From positions 1 to 33,600 of the forward strand of contig JAPLJO010000063.1 of the NCBI GenBank assembly GCA_026388515.1: a DNA stretch of 33,600 nt, written 5' to 3'. The notes beneath the pieces are model-generated. The model was not told the DNA's origin and ran no database searches. It was given only the letters and a program-made list of their open reading frames with translations. This DNA comes from Deltaproteobacteria bacterium. GTDB lineage: Bacteria > Desulfobacterota > Syntrophia > Syntrophales > UBA2210. Position numbers and translations under genes: made by a program. Numbering within the stretch: position 1 is the first letter of the stretch; each line of letters begins with the position of its first letter. Positions 7,404 to 16,179 of this stretch are shown piece after piece.

Positions 7404-8681
7404 ATGAACAGTACGCAAAGAAAGAGCGACTCTGCTCCGCAAGGCATCCACGTCGTGGCTAAACCCATAGGGCCACTGTGCAACCTCGAGTGCGAATATT
7501 GTTTTTACCTTGAAAAACAGGCACTCTTCGATTCCGGTGGCCAGTACCGGATGTCCGATAAAGTCCTCACCGCATTCATCACAAGCTACATCACCGCTCA
7601 GCCCACACCGGCAGTTGAATTCGTCTGGCAGGGAGGCGAGCCGACGCTTTTGGGGATCGATTTCTTCAAAAGGGTGGTTGAACTCCAGCGGCAGTTTGCG
7701 GGAGGAAAAATGATCTCCAATTCACTCCAGACGAACGGCACGCTCCTCGATGTCGAATGGTGCCGTTTTCTGAAGAAGCACAATTTCATGGTGGGGATCA
7801 GCCTGGACGGTCCGAAAGAGATTCACGACCGCTATCGCCGTGACCACCAGGGTAAGAGCACCTTTGACCGGGTGATGCATGGTCTCAACCTGCTGCAGGA
7901 ATACAAGGTTGATTATAACGTGCTGGCTTGTGTAGCCCGGGAAACGGCGGCAAGCCCTCTCGAAGTATACAGTTTTCTCAGGGATGCAGGTGTCGAGTTC
8001 ATCCAGTTCACGCCCATCGTGGAGCGCCTGCCCGATGCATGCTGCAGTCAGCTTGGTCTGAGCCTTGCGGGTCCTTCATTTCTGGGAAAAGAAGAACCAC
8101 AAACCGAGGTTACCCCCTGGACGGTGATTCCCGAGGAATACGGCGATTTTCTGATCGCCGTTTATGAAGAATGGATCCGCCATGATGTGGGCAAGGTATT
8201 TGTCATGAACTTCGAATGGGCGCTCAACGCCTGGATCGGCAATCCCTCGCCGGTCTGTATCCATGCGGAGCAATGCGGGCGATCAGTTGTGACCGAGCAC
8301 AATGGCGATGTCTATGCCTGTGACCATTGTGTCTACCCCGAGTACAGGCTCGGGAATATTTTAACCGACAATCTCCTGCAGATGGTCGGGAAATCAATAC
8401 AGTCAGGTTTCGGCATAACAAAGGAGTCGGCCTTGCCTCGCTGGTGCGGGGAATGCGAAGTCTTGGCAGCCTGCCGGGGCGGGTGTCCCAAGCATCGTTT
8501 TACAAGAACATGGGACAATGAACCGGGACTTCATTACCTCTGCGAAGGATACAAGAAGTTTTTCCTCCATATCCGGAAGTACCTGAGAGCAATGACAACC
8601 CTCCTGGAACACGGGCTGCCTGCGTCACACGTTATGAACGCAATAAATGGCCCATTATTTATAAAAGCAAGTGATAGATGA
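7404..8681 (+). CDS. Anaerobic sulfatase-maturating enzyme (radical SAM, SPASM)
   Basis: A 425-residue radical-SAM enzyme that oxidises the active-site Ser or Cys of sulfatases to formylglycine without oxygen. The radical-SAM cluster motif C-NLE-C-EY-C is at Cys26, Cys30 and Cys33 and is preceded by AKPIGPLCNL, typical of anSME/AtsB. The middle has FVWQGGEPTLLG, the SAM-binding GGE-type motif, and VGISLDGPKEIHD. The SPASM region carries two auxiliary Fe-S clusters (CIHAEQCGR, then GDVYACDHCVYPEYRLGN and WCGECEVLAACRGGCPKHR). Asp307 in the ACDHC segment aligns with the proposed catalytic base of anSME. Length fits the family. It lies 48 bases after a Ser-type sulfatase, which it almost certainly serves. 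It has no signal peptide, so the sulfatase is probably modified in the cytoplasm before export. Confidence 0.93.
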   Translation: MNSTQRKSDSAPQGIHVVAKPIGPLCNLECEYCFYLEKQALFDSGGQYRMSDKVLTAFITSYITAQPTPAVEFVWQGGEPTLLGIDFFKRVVELQRQFAGGKMISNSLQTNGTLLDVEWCRFLKKHNFMVGISLDGPKEIHDRYRRDHQGKSTFDRVMHGLNLLQEYKVDYNVLACVARETAASPLEVYSFLRDAGVEFIQFTPIVERLPDACCSQLGLSLAGPSFLGKEEPQTEVTPWTVIPEEYGDFLIAVYEEWIRHDVGKVFVMNFEWALNAWIGNPSPVCIHAEQCGRSVVTEHNGDVYACDHCVYPEYRLGNILTDNLLQMVGKSIQSGFGITKESALPRWCGECEVLAACRGGCPKHRFTRTWDNEPGLHYLCEGYKKFFLHIRKYLRAMTTLLEHGLPASHVMNAINGPLFIKASDR

Positions 8682-8815
8682 TGAAATGTCAGGTCAGCTT
8701 GACAGAAATCATGTGGCTACCGGAAATCGATATGAAAAATTACCTTATAGGGGGAACTACATCTGGTTGAAGATAGAGATACTATAGTAGCGTAGAACCT
8801 CTTTCGGAGAAAGAA

Positions 8816-10210
8816 ATGAAGATGCATCATGAGATGGCTCTATGGACATATCTTTTCCTGACTTTCATTATGACTGCCGGCTGCAGCCACTTCGGACACT
8901 ACCCAGTGAATGCGCCCTTGGACCAATATGACCCCAGCTATGGTTATCGTATCAAAAGCACGGGGAGGGAGGGCAACTCGGAAGAACTGCTCCTTATCCT
9001 TTCCTTCTCCGGTGGTGGAACCCGGGCGGCTTCCTTTTCCTACGGGGTGCTCGAAGCGCTGCGAGAAACGGAGGTTACCTTTGACGGCAGGAAGCGGAGG
9101 CTTTTGGATGAGGTGGACGTGATATCGGGTGTTTCGGGTGGAAGCTTTACGGCCGCCTATTTCGGACTTTTCGGCGAACGGATCTTCGAAGATTATGAAA
9201 GCCGGTTCCTGAAGAAAGATATCCAGGGGGATCTGACCTTTGCCCTTCTTAATCCTGTCAACTGGTTTCGGCTTTCATCGCCGTTCTTTGACCGGAGTGA
9301 CCTCGCCGCCGAGTACTATGACAAGAACGTTTTTGAAGGGAAAACTTTTAGGGACATGCTCGAGCGGAAAGGACCGATGGTTTTAATCAATGCCACAGAC
9401 ATGTCCAGGGGAATGAGGTTTGCCTTTCACCAGTTCTCATTCGATGCAATCTGCTCAGACCTCTTGCCATTTCCAGTGGCCAGGGCATGTGCGGCTTCAT
9501 CAGCGGTGCCGGGTGTGCTGACGCCGATCACGCTGAAAAATTATGCAGGCCATTGCGGCTTTATGCTTCCTTTTCAAAGCGGGACGCACCCTTCCAGTTA
9601 TCGGTTGAGGGAAATGAGAGAAAATATGATGCTCGCACTGGATTCGGACGAAAAACAATACTTTCACCTGATTGATGGTGGTGTGACGGACAACCTTGGT
9701 TTGAGGATCATCGAGGAAAGCATTGATTCGGTCGGTGATGCGTGGACATCTCTCAAGCTCGCGGGATGGGAGAAGGTCCGGAAGGTAGTCTTTATCGTCG
9801 TCAATGCTGAAACGAAAATAGAATCCCATTGGGACCGGATGGAAATCATTCCTCCCTTTGTGGCAATGCTCTCGAACTCTTCCTCCATCGCTATCACACG
9901 ATACAACCGTGAGACCATAGCACTTCTCCAGGAAAGTTTTGAACGGTGGGCTACTCAGGTACGGACGGGGAGGTGCCCGCCGGGACAGATCTCCCAGACG
10001 CACGGATCCTGCGGCGATATTGAGTACTATATGGTGGATGTTCGGTTCGAATCACTGAACGACCCCGCAGAAAGCGCCTCTCTGGCTTCATTGCCTACAT
10101 CTTTTTATCTATCTCCTGACGAAGTAGATAGGCTGAGAATTGCAGCCCGTAAAATCCTGACCGAGTCCGGTGATTTCCAAAGATTGCTGAAAGACCTTAA
10201 TGCTGAGTGA
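8816..10210 (+). CDS. Patatin-like phospholipase lipoprotein
   Basis: A 464-residue lipoprotein. The N-terminus has a hydrophobic segment ending in a lipobox (MTAGC, Cys23). The patatin domain follows: oxyanion loop SFSGGGTRAA, nucleophile elbow SGVSGGS with Ser107, and the catalytic Asp287 in IDGGVTDN, forming the Ser-Asp dyad. Family members release fatty acids from phospholipids. GGAGAAAGAA precedes the ATG, supporting this start. The next same-strand gene encodes an Omp85-like barrel. In PlpD-type (type Vd) secretion proteins a patatin domain and such a barrel occur in one polypeptide, so this pair may be a split version. I infer that; the protein could instead be an ordinary periplasm-facing lipase. 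The catalytic assignment is firm, the substrate is not. Confidence 0.88.
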   Translation: MKMHHEMALWTYLFLTFIMTAGCSHFGHYPVNAPLDQYDPSYGYRIKSTGREGNSEELLLILSFSGGGTRAASFSYGVLEALRETEVTFDGRKRRLLDEVDVISGVSGGSFTAAYFGLFGERIFEDYESRFLKKDIQGDLTFALLNPVNWFRLSSPFFDRSDLAAEYYDKNVFEGKTFRDMLERKGPMVLINATDMSRGMRFAFHQFSFDAICSDLLPFPVARACAASSAVPGVLTPITLKNYAGHCGFMLPFQSGTHPSSYRLREMRENMMLALDSDEKQYFHLIDGGVTDNLGLRIIEESIDSVGDAWTSLKLAGWEKVRKVVFIVVNAETKIESHWDRMEIIPPFVAMLSNSSSIAITRYNRETIALLQESFERWATQVRTGRCPPGQISQTHGSCGDIEYYMVDVRFESLNDPAESASLASLPTSFYLSPDEVDRLRIAARKILTESGDFQRLLKDLNAE

Positions 10211-10323
10211 GAGGAGTGGCGAATCTTTCCTTCCGTCACAATTTGGCTCGAGCAAATATGACATATGACTCATTTGATAAAAATTAAGAGGGATAAGAAC
10301 CTGGTACAAAATGGAGATTAATA

Positions 10324-11664
10324 ATGAAGTTACTGGGTCGTGCTTTGACCTTATCATCATGTTGGCGAGTTATTGAGGCCCTGGCAGTATCCTTGGTACT
10401 GCTATTCTTCATTCTCAGCAGTCTTCCCGCTTACGGACAGAGCGTTCTCGTCAGAAAAGATAGGGAATTTGAACCGAAGACACTAAGCCTTCCGTATGCC
10501 TTCTACAATAAGTCGTTTGGAGTAGCGGCAGGCTACGTTCATGGATATGCCGGATATCCCCAGAAACAAATGACTCTTCTTGCCACACTCATCGCCGGCA
10601 CGAATGATGCGCTGGCGTTTTATGTGATGACCAGGGATATTCAATCTCCCCTTGAGCGGATTTTTCTGGACGCCGATTTGGCACTGAGTACCTTCGGTAC
10701 CAATAACAGTTATGCGAACGGGAACCCCGCATTCGCTCATGAGCGGGCGGGAAGCAACGATTCTGACAAGGACAATTATATCGAAGGCCGTGGAATGGAT
10801 AACATTGCGCGCGTCAAATTCCGATACCTGCTCCCTATCGGCAGCGGCGAGAATGAGGTGATCACCACACAGGTTATTGACAGAGGCCAGTTAATTGAGG
10901 GGGCGGTCGGGGGAGATTCATGGAATCCCTTTGAGAGTGGGAGGACGTACTTTGAAATGCGGCCTTTCTGGCGTCAGCAGACAATCAACACTGATGACAA
11001 TGAAGTGAATCGAAGAACAAACGGGGTCGATATCTCCCTCTATTGGGAGAATACTGACTTGCCCAAGAATCCGTCACATGGCAATACTGTCCGCACCCGG
11101 TATACTGAAGACTGCGGGTGGTTCGACAGCTCAAATCCATACAATGTGGCTGATATTGAATACAGCCAGTATTTTTCTTTCGGGGAATCAGAACACTTCA
11201 GGCAGCAGGTACTTGCCTTTGATTTCTGGACGGTGAACGCCATATCCTGGAATCGAAGTGATGTCGAGGATGGTAAGATTGTATACCGCAGGCCGCCGTC
11301 GTATGCCGGGGCGGCACTTGGCGGTCTCTGGCGGCTTCGAGGCTATCCTTTAAATCGATTCAATGACCGCGCCGCGATTTATTACGCCGTTGAATACAGA
11401 ATGACCCCGGAATGGAATCCCTTTGCAGATATCGAATGGCTCCAAAAGTATTTTGAGGTTGCATGGTGGCAGGTTGTTCCATTCTTCGAAGTCGGCAGGG
11501 TTGCATCGAGCTGGGAGCTCAATACTCTTCACTCAAGTATGAAATGGGATGTGGGAGTAGGTATGCGGGCAATGGCCAAAGGCCTGGTGGTGCGTGTTGA
11601 TATGGCAGTATCTGAAGAAGACTGCGGAGTCCAGATGATGGTGGGACATCCATTCCAGTTTTAA
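10324..11664 (+). CDS. Omp85/surface-antigen D15-type outer-membrane barrel without POTRA domains
   Basis: A 446-residue protein with a signal peptide (hydrophobic VSLVLLFFILSSLPAYG, predicted cut before QSVL) and a barrel throughout. The segment GGLWRLRGYPLNRFNDRAAI with LRGY at about 338-341 matches the conserved (V/L)RG(F/Y) tip of loop 6 in Omp85 proteins, followed by a YAVEYR strand as in BamA/TamA. It ends in phenylalanine (MVGHPFQF). There is no room for POTRA domains, so it is a barrel-only member, like the C-terminal halves of PlpD-type patatins. A GGAG site lies upstream of the ATG. It follows the patatin lipoprotein gene on the same strand after 113 bases, suggesting a joint role at the outer membrane. 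The exact family is less sure than the Omp85 relationship. Confidence 0.65.
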   Translation: MKLLGRALTLSSCWRVIEALAVSLVLLFFILSSLPAYGQSVLVRKDREFEPKTLSLPYAFYNKSFGVAAGYVHGYAGYPQKQMTLLATLIAGTNDALAFYVMTRDIQSPLERIFLDADLALSTFGTNNSYANGNPAFAHERAGSNDSDKDNYIEGRGMDNIARVKFRYLLPIGSGENEVITTQVIDRGQLIEGAVGGDSWNPFESGRTYFEMRPFWRQQTINTDDNEVNRRTNGVDISLYWENTDLPKNPSHGNTVRTRYTEDCGWFDSSNPYNVADIEYSQYFSFGESEHFRQQVLAFDFWTVNAISWNRSDVEDGKIVYRRPPSYAGAALGGLWRLRGYPLNRFNDRAAIYYAVEYRMTPEWNPFADIEWLQKYFEVAWWQVVPFFEVGRVASSWELNTLHSSMKWDVGVGMRAMAKGLVVRVDMAVSEEDCGVQMMVGHPFQF

Positions 11665-11726
11665 TTATTTCAGCTGGGAAATATTTATAGGCAAAAAGGA
11701 CGCGATGAAGATATGGGGGTAGCACG

Positions 11727-12494
11727 ATGAATCCAACTATTGCCGGCATTATCGTGTTTGCATGTACATTTGGGGGAGCACTGTTTGGTATGTGGTTGAA
11801 TACCGTATTGCCGGAGCACCACCTTGACGAGGAGTCGAGAGACACGGTGAAGCTTGGTTTTGGGCTCATCGCCACCATGACCGCGCTTGTTCTCGGCCTT
11901 GTCACTGCCTCCGCTAAGAGTTCCTTTGATGCGGTGAACATCGCTGTGAAACAAACCGCCGTTGAAATCCTCTCTCTCGACCGCGTACTTGCGCGCTATG
12001 GGCCCGAGACCGGCGAGATTCGCAAGGACTTAAAGCACGGGATTGGGGCAAGGATCGACGTGATTTGGCCCCAGGACTCATCCAGCCCCGCCGGTCTGGA
12101 TCTCATGCGCTCGGGAGCAGGAGTGGAAGCAGAGGGACTCCCCGCTGCAATCCGCGCTCTAAAGCCTCGCGACGACTCCCAGCGGGCGCTCCAGTTGCGT
12201 GCGATGGATCTTGCCGAAACACTGTTGCAAGCCAGGTGGCTCTTGCTTGCCGGCACCGAGATGTCGGTTCCCATGCCGTTCCTCGTGACACTTCTTTTCT
12301 GGCTTGCGATCACGTTCACGAGCTTTGGATTGTTTGCTCCGCGGCACGCCACAGTGATCGCGGTCCTCTTCGTTTGTGCGCTATCCGTCGGTAGTGCCAT
12401 GTTTCTCATATTAGAAATGGATGGGTCGTTTGAGGGTATGATTAGGGTTTCCGCAGATCCTCTCCGCTTCGCATATGCGCATCTCAATATGTAG
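11727..12494 (+). CDS. DUF4239 (bestrophin-like) membrane protein
   Basis: A 255-residue inner-membrane protein with four predicted membrane segments: about residues 3-25 and 44-62 near the N-terminus, and 184-202 and 209-229 near the C-terminus, with a long soluble loop between the pairs. The segment KLGFGLIATMTALVLGLVTA followed by AVKQTAVEILSLDRVLARYG is what I associate with the DUF4239 family, whose fold resembles bestrophin channels. Ion-channel activity is suggested by fold only. GGGGGTAG lies just before the ATG. It follows the Omp85-like gene after 62 bases and may share its transcript. Confidence 0.65.
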   Translation: MNPTIAGIIVFACTFGGALFGMWLNTVLPEHHLDEESRDTVKLGFGLIATMTALVLGLVTASAKSSFDAVNIAVKQTAVEILSLDRVLARYGPETGEIRKDLKHGIGARIDVIWPQDSSSPAGLDLMRSGAGVEAEGLPAAIRALKPRDDSQRALQLRAMDLAETLLQARWLLLAGTEMSVPMPFLVTLLFWLAITFTSFGLFAPRHATVIAVLFVCALSVGSAMFLILEMDGSFEGMIRVSADPLRFAYAHLNM

Positions 12495-12790
12495 GCGCGT
12501 CACGGTCATGTGCGTTCAAATCGCTGTCCAATGTTGCATTCGACTGGAACGCCCTTCAGCAGTGCCGCTATATACCCTTGCCCCTTTTCCCCTAGTCGCC
12601 CGGTCAATGCAAGCAGTGATTTCGGAGAGAAATATACAATATTTCAATCCAGATCCTTATCCATAGGATAAAAAAAGCATATGATACGTATATAATATTA
12701 TAAAAGTATGCATTTTAGGTGAAACAGGTTGGTACATAGTCATGTGTATTAGAACAGGAAGTAGAAATTCAGAAATCGTAAGGAGTTCTG
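12495..12790 (+). other. Intergenic stretch without a convincing gene
   Basis: About 296 bases between the DUF4239 gene and the phospholipase-like gene. The second half is strongly AT-rich and contains a TATAAT at 12691-12696 that could be a -10 box, but no good -35 lies 16-18 bases upstream. A short inverted repeat TTATCC-ata-GGATAA sits near 12656. The 63-residue ORF at 12475-12666 overlaps the upstream gene, lacks a ribosome site and looks random. AAGGAG before 12791 belongs to the next gene. Confidence 0.5.
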
Positions 12791-14143
12791 ATGAAGCCAC
12801 ATCGTTTCAAAGTTTTTGTTATAACGGCGGTACTGCTGTTTCAATTTGGCATGTTATTACCTCAAAGTGCGCTTGCGTGGACTGAACATCCGCTTATTTC
12901 ATATCAGGTACTTCGGGTTATTCCTGAAGTTCGGGATGCGAAAACCGTGAACGTGGAAGATCTTGATACATTCCTCATGGAAAAGGAGGGCGGTCTCGCA
13001 ACACTTCTGGCAGCAGAAGAAGAATGGGCGCGGCAGAATCTCGCATACTACAGACCCCTGCCCGAAGTATTGACATTCAAGGCCACGGGCACTCCGGCGG
13101 ATATCAGGGAGCGTTTTTGCCATGCCATCAGGATCAATCCCGATAGCAGGTTTGGCCTTTACCTCCAGATCGTTCCCGGGACCGATTCCGGAGGAAGGCC
13201 GCGTATTACGCCGGATGCCGTCACCTTTCTTAAGAACACCTCTGACTGGAAATCGACCACGTTTGTGGAGCTAAAGGCAGGAGAGATGGTATCCCCCCTT
13301 GATGTCATGACAACCGCCAGCGACGAGCCTGATTTTGGTCTGGATATTGGCTTGTATGATGACAACAGCACCGAGTTTGGCACGATCTATGGCTTCGGAA
13401 AACAACCGTTCGGAAACCCTAACCTTGAATACAGCAGCCAGGGGCCATTCCACATGGGATACTACCATGAATCATGGTTTGTCAGCACCTTTGCCGATTT
13501 TGTGAATCAGACCTACCCGGAATACCGGATACACCTCTATAAAACATTGTCCACATATGCTTTCCGGACGGGTCACGACTACTGGGGATGGCGTTTCATG
13601 GGTATAGGCCTGCATTACATCATGGATCTTACCCAACCGTATCATACCACTCTGCTGCCCGGCGTGAGGGATATCGTGTTACGCTGGATCAACTACTTTG
13701 ATATCATTGGCATTGGGGATCCCAAGGCTGATGCCATCCAGCTTGTATCCAACCGGCACACGGCCATTGAAAAATTTCAGCAGGCGGTCCTGCAGGAGGC
13801 GTATCAAGCGAACAAACCGGATCACCCGCTCCTTGTCACCCTCAGGACCATCAATGTCTGCCCTGCATGGGATGACAGTTTACCACGGGACTTGATTTCA
13901 GAGCGGAGCCATGCCATTGCCGGCAAGATGGATGAGATCATGGAAGAAACCATGCCTGAAAGCTGGGTTTCTGACCCCACCTTTGAGCTGGGAACGAGCC
14001 CTGAGCTGGACGATATAATGGTCAGGATAAAGCAGAATGGCGGAGAGCAGGCTATAGATCGTGTTACAATGATTTTGAAAGAGATACTTGAACCTTTATC
14101 TGGTTATATGTGTTCATATATCTATAGCATCATGGTGAAATAA
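12791..14143 (+). CDS. Secreted zinc-dependent phospholipase C / S1-P1 nuclease-fold protein
   Basis: A 450-residue exported protein. The signal peptide ends SALA and the predicted mature chain begins W30-TEH33. An N-terminal tryptophan whose amino group and side residues bind zinc is a hallmark of the PC-PLC and S1/P1 nuclease fold, so the cut site itself supports the family. The segment GIGLHYIMDLTQPYH matches the H-x-x-x-D-x-x-x-P-x-H zinc motif of that fold (compare HFIGD-x-x-QPLH). FRTGHDYWGW is another likely ligand region. The enzyme should cleave phosphodiester bonds in lipids or nucleic acids outside the cytoplasm; which one cannot be told. AAGGAG precedes the ATG. The protein is longer than typical bacterial PLC, with extra sequence in the first third and at the C-terminus. 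Confidence 0.7.
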   Translation: MKPHRFKVFVITAVLLFQFGMLLPQSALAWTEHPLISYQVLRVIPEVRDAKTVNVEDLDTFLMEKEGGLATLLAAEEEWARQNLAYYRPLPEVLTFKATGTPADIRERFCHAIRINPDSRFGLYLQIVPGTDSGGRPRITPDAVTFLKNTSDWKSTTFVELKAGEMVSPLDVMTTASDEPDFGLDIGLYDDNSTEFGTIYGFGKQPFGNPNLEYSSQGPFHMGYYHESWFVSTFADFVNQTYPEYRIHLYKTLSTYAFRTGHDYWGWRFMGIGLHYIMDLTQPYHTTLLPGVRDIVLRWINYFDIIGIGDPKADAIQLVSNRHTAIEKFQQAVLQEAYQANKPDHPLLVTLRTINVCPAWDDSLPRDLISERSHAIAGKMDEIMEETMPESWVSDPTFELGTSPELDDIMVRIKQNGGEQAIDRVTMILKEILEPLSGYMCSYIYSIMVK

Positions 14144-14222
14144 GAAAGTAAGAGTGAGGAGAAAAAGAGTACAAAAGTTGTTACTTATATAACCAGAACT
14201 GCCCTGCCCAAGAACATACACC

Positions 14223-14252
14223 ACAGTGAGGGTTAAAAGTTCCCCCCACTGT
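14223..14252. terminator. Hairpin between convergent genes
   Basis: ACAGTG and CACTGT form a 6-bp stem, extended by GGG/CCC after one mismatch. It lies 7 bases beyond the stop of the minus-strand hydrolase gene and about 80 bases beyond the phospholipase stop. No T tract follows on either strand, so termination is only suggested by position between converging genes. Confidence 0.35.
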
Positions 14253-14258
14253 CAACTA

Positions 14259-15260
14259 TTACGGTTTGAAAGTCTTTATAAGTGACGAGGCAATCTTAAA
14301 CAGTTCATCCTGATACATGGGAGACAGGGGGAAGAGATGCCCCCTCTCATCATAGAGATGCAATGTCGCATCGGGGATCGTATCAGCCAGATGTTCTGCA
14401 AACTGCCAGGGAACAAATGTATCCTGTTTTCCCTGAAAGATGTGAACCGGGACTTTTATCTCTTCAAGCTTAAATTCCCAGGGCGCCCATTGCGTTTGAA
14501 GATCCTGAATTGTACCTCTTGCCCCGCCTACTAACGCCTCCTGCTGATCATGCGAAAAAAGGTCGGCAATAGATTGGTTTTTCAATATCTCGCGGTCAGC
14601 AGCACACATCTTGTCTTCTGATATTTTTGAATAGTATTCTGGCAAAAATAAATCAATCCTGCGCAAATTCCTGATTATGATTTTAAACAGAATTGGTGTT
14701 TCCTCAGATAGACTGGGACCGTACAGGCCATACTCCTCCATAAGCTTGCGGGCATCATTGTATTCCCCAAAGTTTGTATAACCAGAGATGGAAAATACGA
14801 ACCTGACTCTCTCCGGCATGTAATAGGCGGCGGCAAGAACTGGCGGACCGCCGCTGGACCACCCCATCAACCCGAAATACTGAATCCCCTTCTCATCAGC
14901 AAATCTCTTAAGGTCTTGTGCAAATGCCAGTAGGGGATATCCCTCCACATAATCCGATTTCCCGATACCCGGTCTCTCAAATACAATCAGTCGTATGCCG
15001 TATTCCCTGGCTTTTTCTTCCATGAACAAAATTTCTAAACGGGATCCCGGATTCCCGTGTGCATAAAAAACCGGAAATCCCTCAAGATCGCCGCATTCCA
15101 GCCAGGACACCTTACGATCATTCTCCCATATACAATAATTCGGCGCTCCTTTATCGATGACAGTTTTAGTATCTTCTCTCTCACTGTTTAATGTTGTGCA
15201 GCCGGTTGATAGAAGCAATAAAACAACAACGAATACTTTCACATAACGCTGGCCTGACAT
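14259..15260 (-). CDS. Alpha/beta-hydrolase lipoprotein
   Basis: A lipoprotein (hydrophobic stretch ending LSTGC, Cys21 from my start) with a complete alpha/beta-hydrolase fold. It has an oxyanion HGNPGS, a strand with VFERPGIGKSD, nucleophile elbow GWSSGG (Ser135), acid GKQDTFVP (Asp280) and the catalytic His308 in ERGHLFP. Family members hydrolyse esters, amides or epoxides; the substrate is unknown. The ORF track starts at 15308. I prefer the ATG at 15260 (MSGQRYVKV) because GGGGGA lies nine bases upstream and a compact lipoprotein signal follows; the ATG at 15269 is also possible. It converges on the phospholipase gene and stands alone on its strand with its own start region, so it is probably transcribed singly. 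Confidence 0.85.
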   Translation of the reverse strand: MSGQRYVKVFVVVLLLLSTGCTTLNSEREDTKTVIDKGAPNYCIWENDRKVSWLECGDLEGFPVFYAHGNPGSRLEILFMEEKAREYGIRLIVFERPGIGKSDYVEGYPLLAFAQDLKRFADEKGIQYFGLMGWSSGGPPVLAAAYYMPERVRFVFSISGYTNFGEYNDARKLMEEYGLYGPSLSEETPILFKIIIRNLRRIDLFLPEYYSKISEDKMCAADREILKNQSIADLFSHDQQEALVGGARGTIQDLQTQWAPWEFKLEEIKVPVHIFQGKQDTFVPWQFAEHLADTIPDATLHLYDERGHLFPLSPMYQDELFKIASSLIKTFKP

Positions 15261-15411
15261 TTTTCTCATTCCCCCATGAAGCAGATAGTGATCACTTATT
15301 GATCGCATCCGACTTGCCCTCTACGATTTTCATTAACATCAAATTGTGCTAGACAATTTACTTAATGTTTAAACTGACTTTCTAAGTTGGTGTTATGATA
15401 TGGGGAAAAGG

Positions 15412-16179
15412 CTACCATTTAATCCATCGTGCGCGTATCTCGTAATCGATTTCCTTGGCTTTCACTGCTTTAATGCCCCTGTTTATTTGATTGAGAACTT
15501 CTGCGTTTCCTTTCTTCACCACAATTCCATACTCTTCACTGACTGACGGAGTGCCAAGGATTGATAGCTCGCTGTCGATGGCAAATCTCCCCTTATAGGT
15601 ATCCCTAAAGAAGGCATAATTGACGGCCACAGGTGTATCGCAGAGAATGCCGTCTATCCTGCCTGCAGCCAGATCATCGAACGCTTTTGTGGTTTCGGTT
15701 GAGAGGTACGATCTGACAGTAACCAATTCGGCTTTCCTGAGTGCAGCCGCACCCGTAGTTGTTTCGAAGGCCGCGATGGTTTTACCTTTATAAGATTTTT
15801 TGACCGCTGATTTGGGGACGACCAGCAACTGCTCGGCTGAAAAATAAGGCACGGAAAAATCGAACCTCGCTTTCCTTTCGTCTGTAATGCTTACCGAGGC
15901 CATAATTGCGTCGAACTTGCCGGCGTCAAGTTCTCTGAAAATATCCTTCCACGGCACTTCAGTGATCTTAATCTGAAACCCTCCTTCGGTACTGATAGCC
16001 TTTATCATATCTATCTCATATCCAATAAGGTTCCCGTCGGCGTCCTTAATCTTCATGGGCGGCCAATTACCATCCACGGCCATAACAATGGTTTCCTGGG
16101 CGAATGTACCAGAAGAAAGAAAAATACCGACCAAAACGATAACAAATATCCATGTCATCCACCATTTTGGTTTTTTCAT
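15412..16179 (-). CDS. Periplasmic amino-acid-type solute-binding protein (SBP family 3)
   Basis: A 255-residue exported binding protein with a signal peptide (WMTWIFVIVLVGIFLSSGTF, cut near FAQ-ET). The mature part starts with VMAVDGNWPPMKIKDADGNL and GYEIDMIKAIS. It continues with FDAIMASVSITDERKARFDF and FSVPYFSAEQLLV, classic for family-3 polar amino-acid binding proteins. I move the start from the ORF-track 16392 to 16179 because AGGAGGTTTC immediately precedes that ATG; the 71 extra upstream residues look random. No ABC permease or ATPase gene is nearby, so it is an orphan: it may feed a distant transporter or act as a sensor subunit. The ligand is unknown. Confidence 0.88.
   Translation of the reverse strand: MKKPKWWMTWIFVIVLVGIFLSSGTFAQETIVMAVDGNWPPMKIKDADGNLIGYEIDMIKAISTEGGFQIKITEVPWKDIFRELDAGKFDAIMASVSITDERKARFDFSVPYFSAEQLLVVPKSAVKKSYKGKTIAAFETTTGAAALRKAELVTVRSYLSTETTKAFDDLAAGRIDGILCDTPVAVNYAFFRDTYKGRFAIDSELSILGTPSVSEEYGIVVKKGNAEVLNQINRGIKAVKAKEIDYEIRARWIKW

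Noticed and set aside
12475-12666. 63-residue ORF overlapping the end of the DUF4239 gene
   Set aside because: No ribosome site and no recognisable motif; it lies in an AT-rich intergenic stretch.
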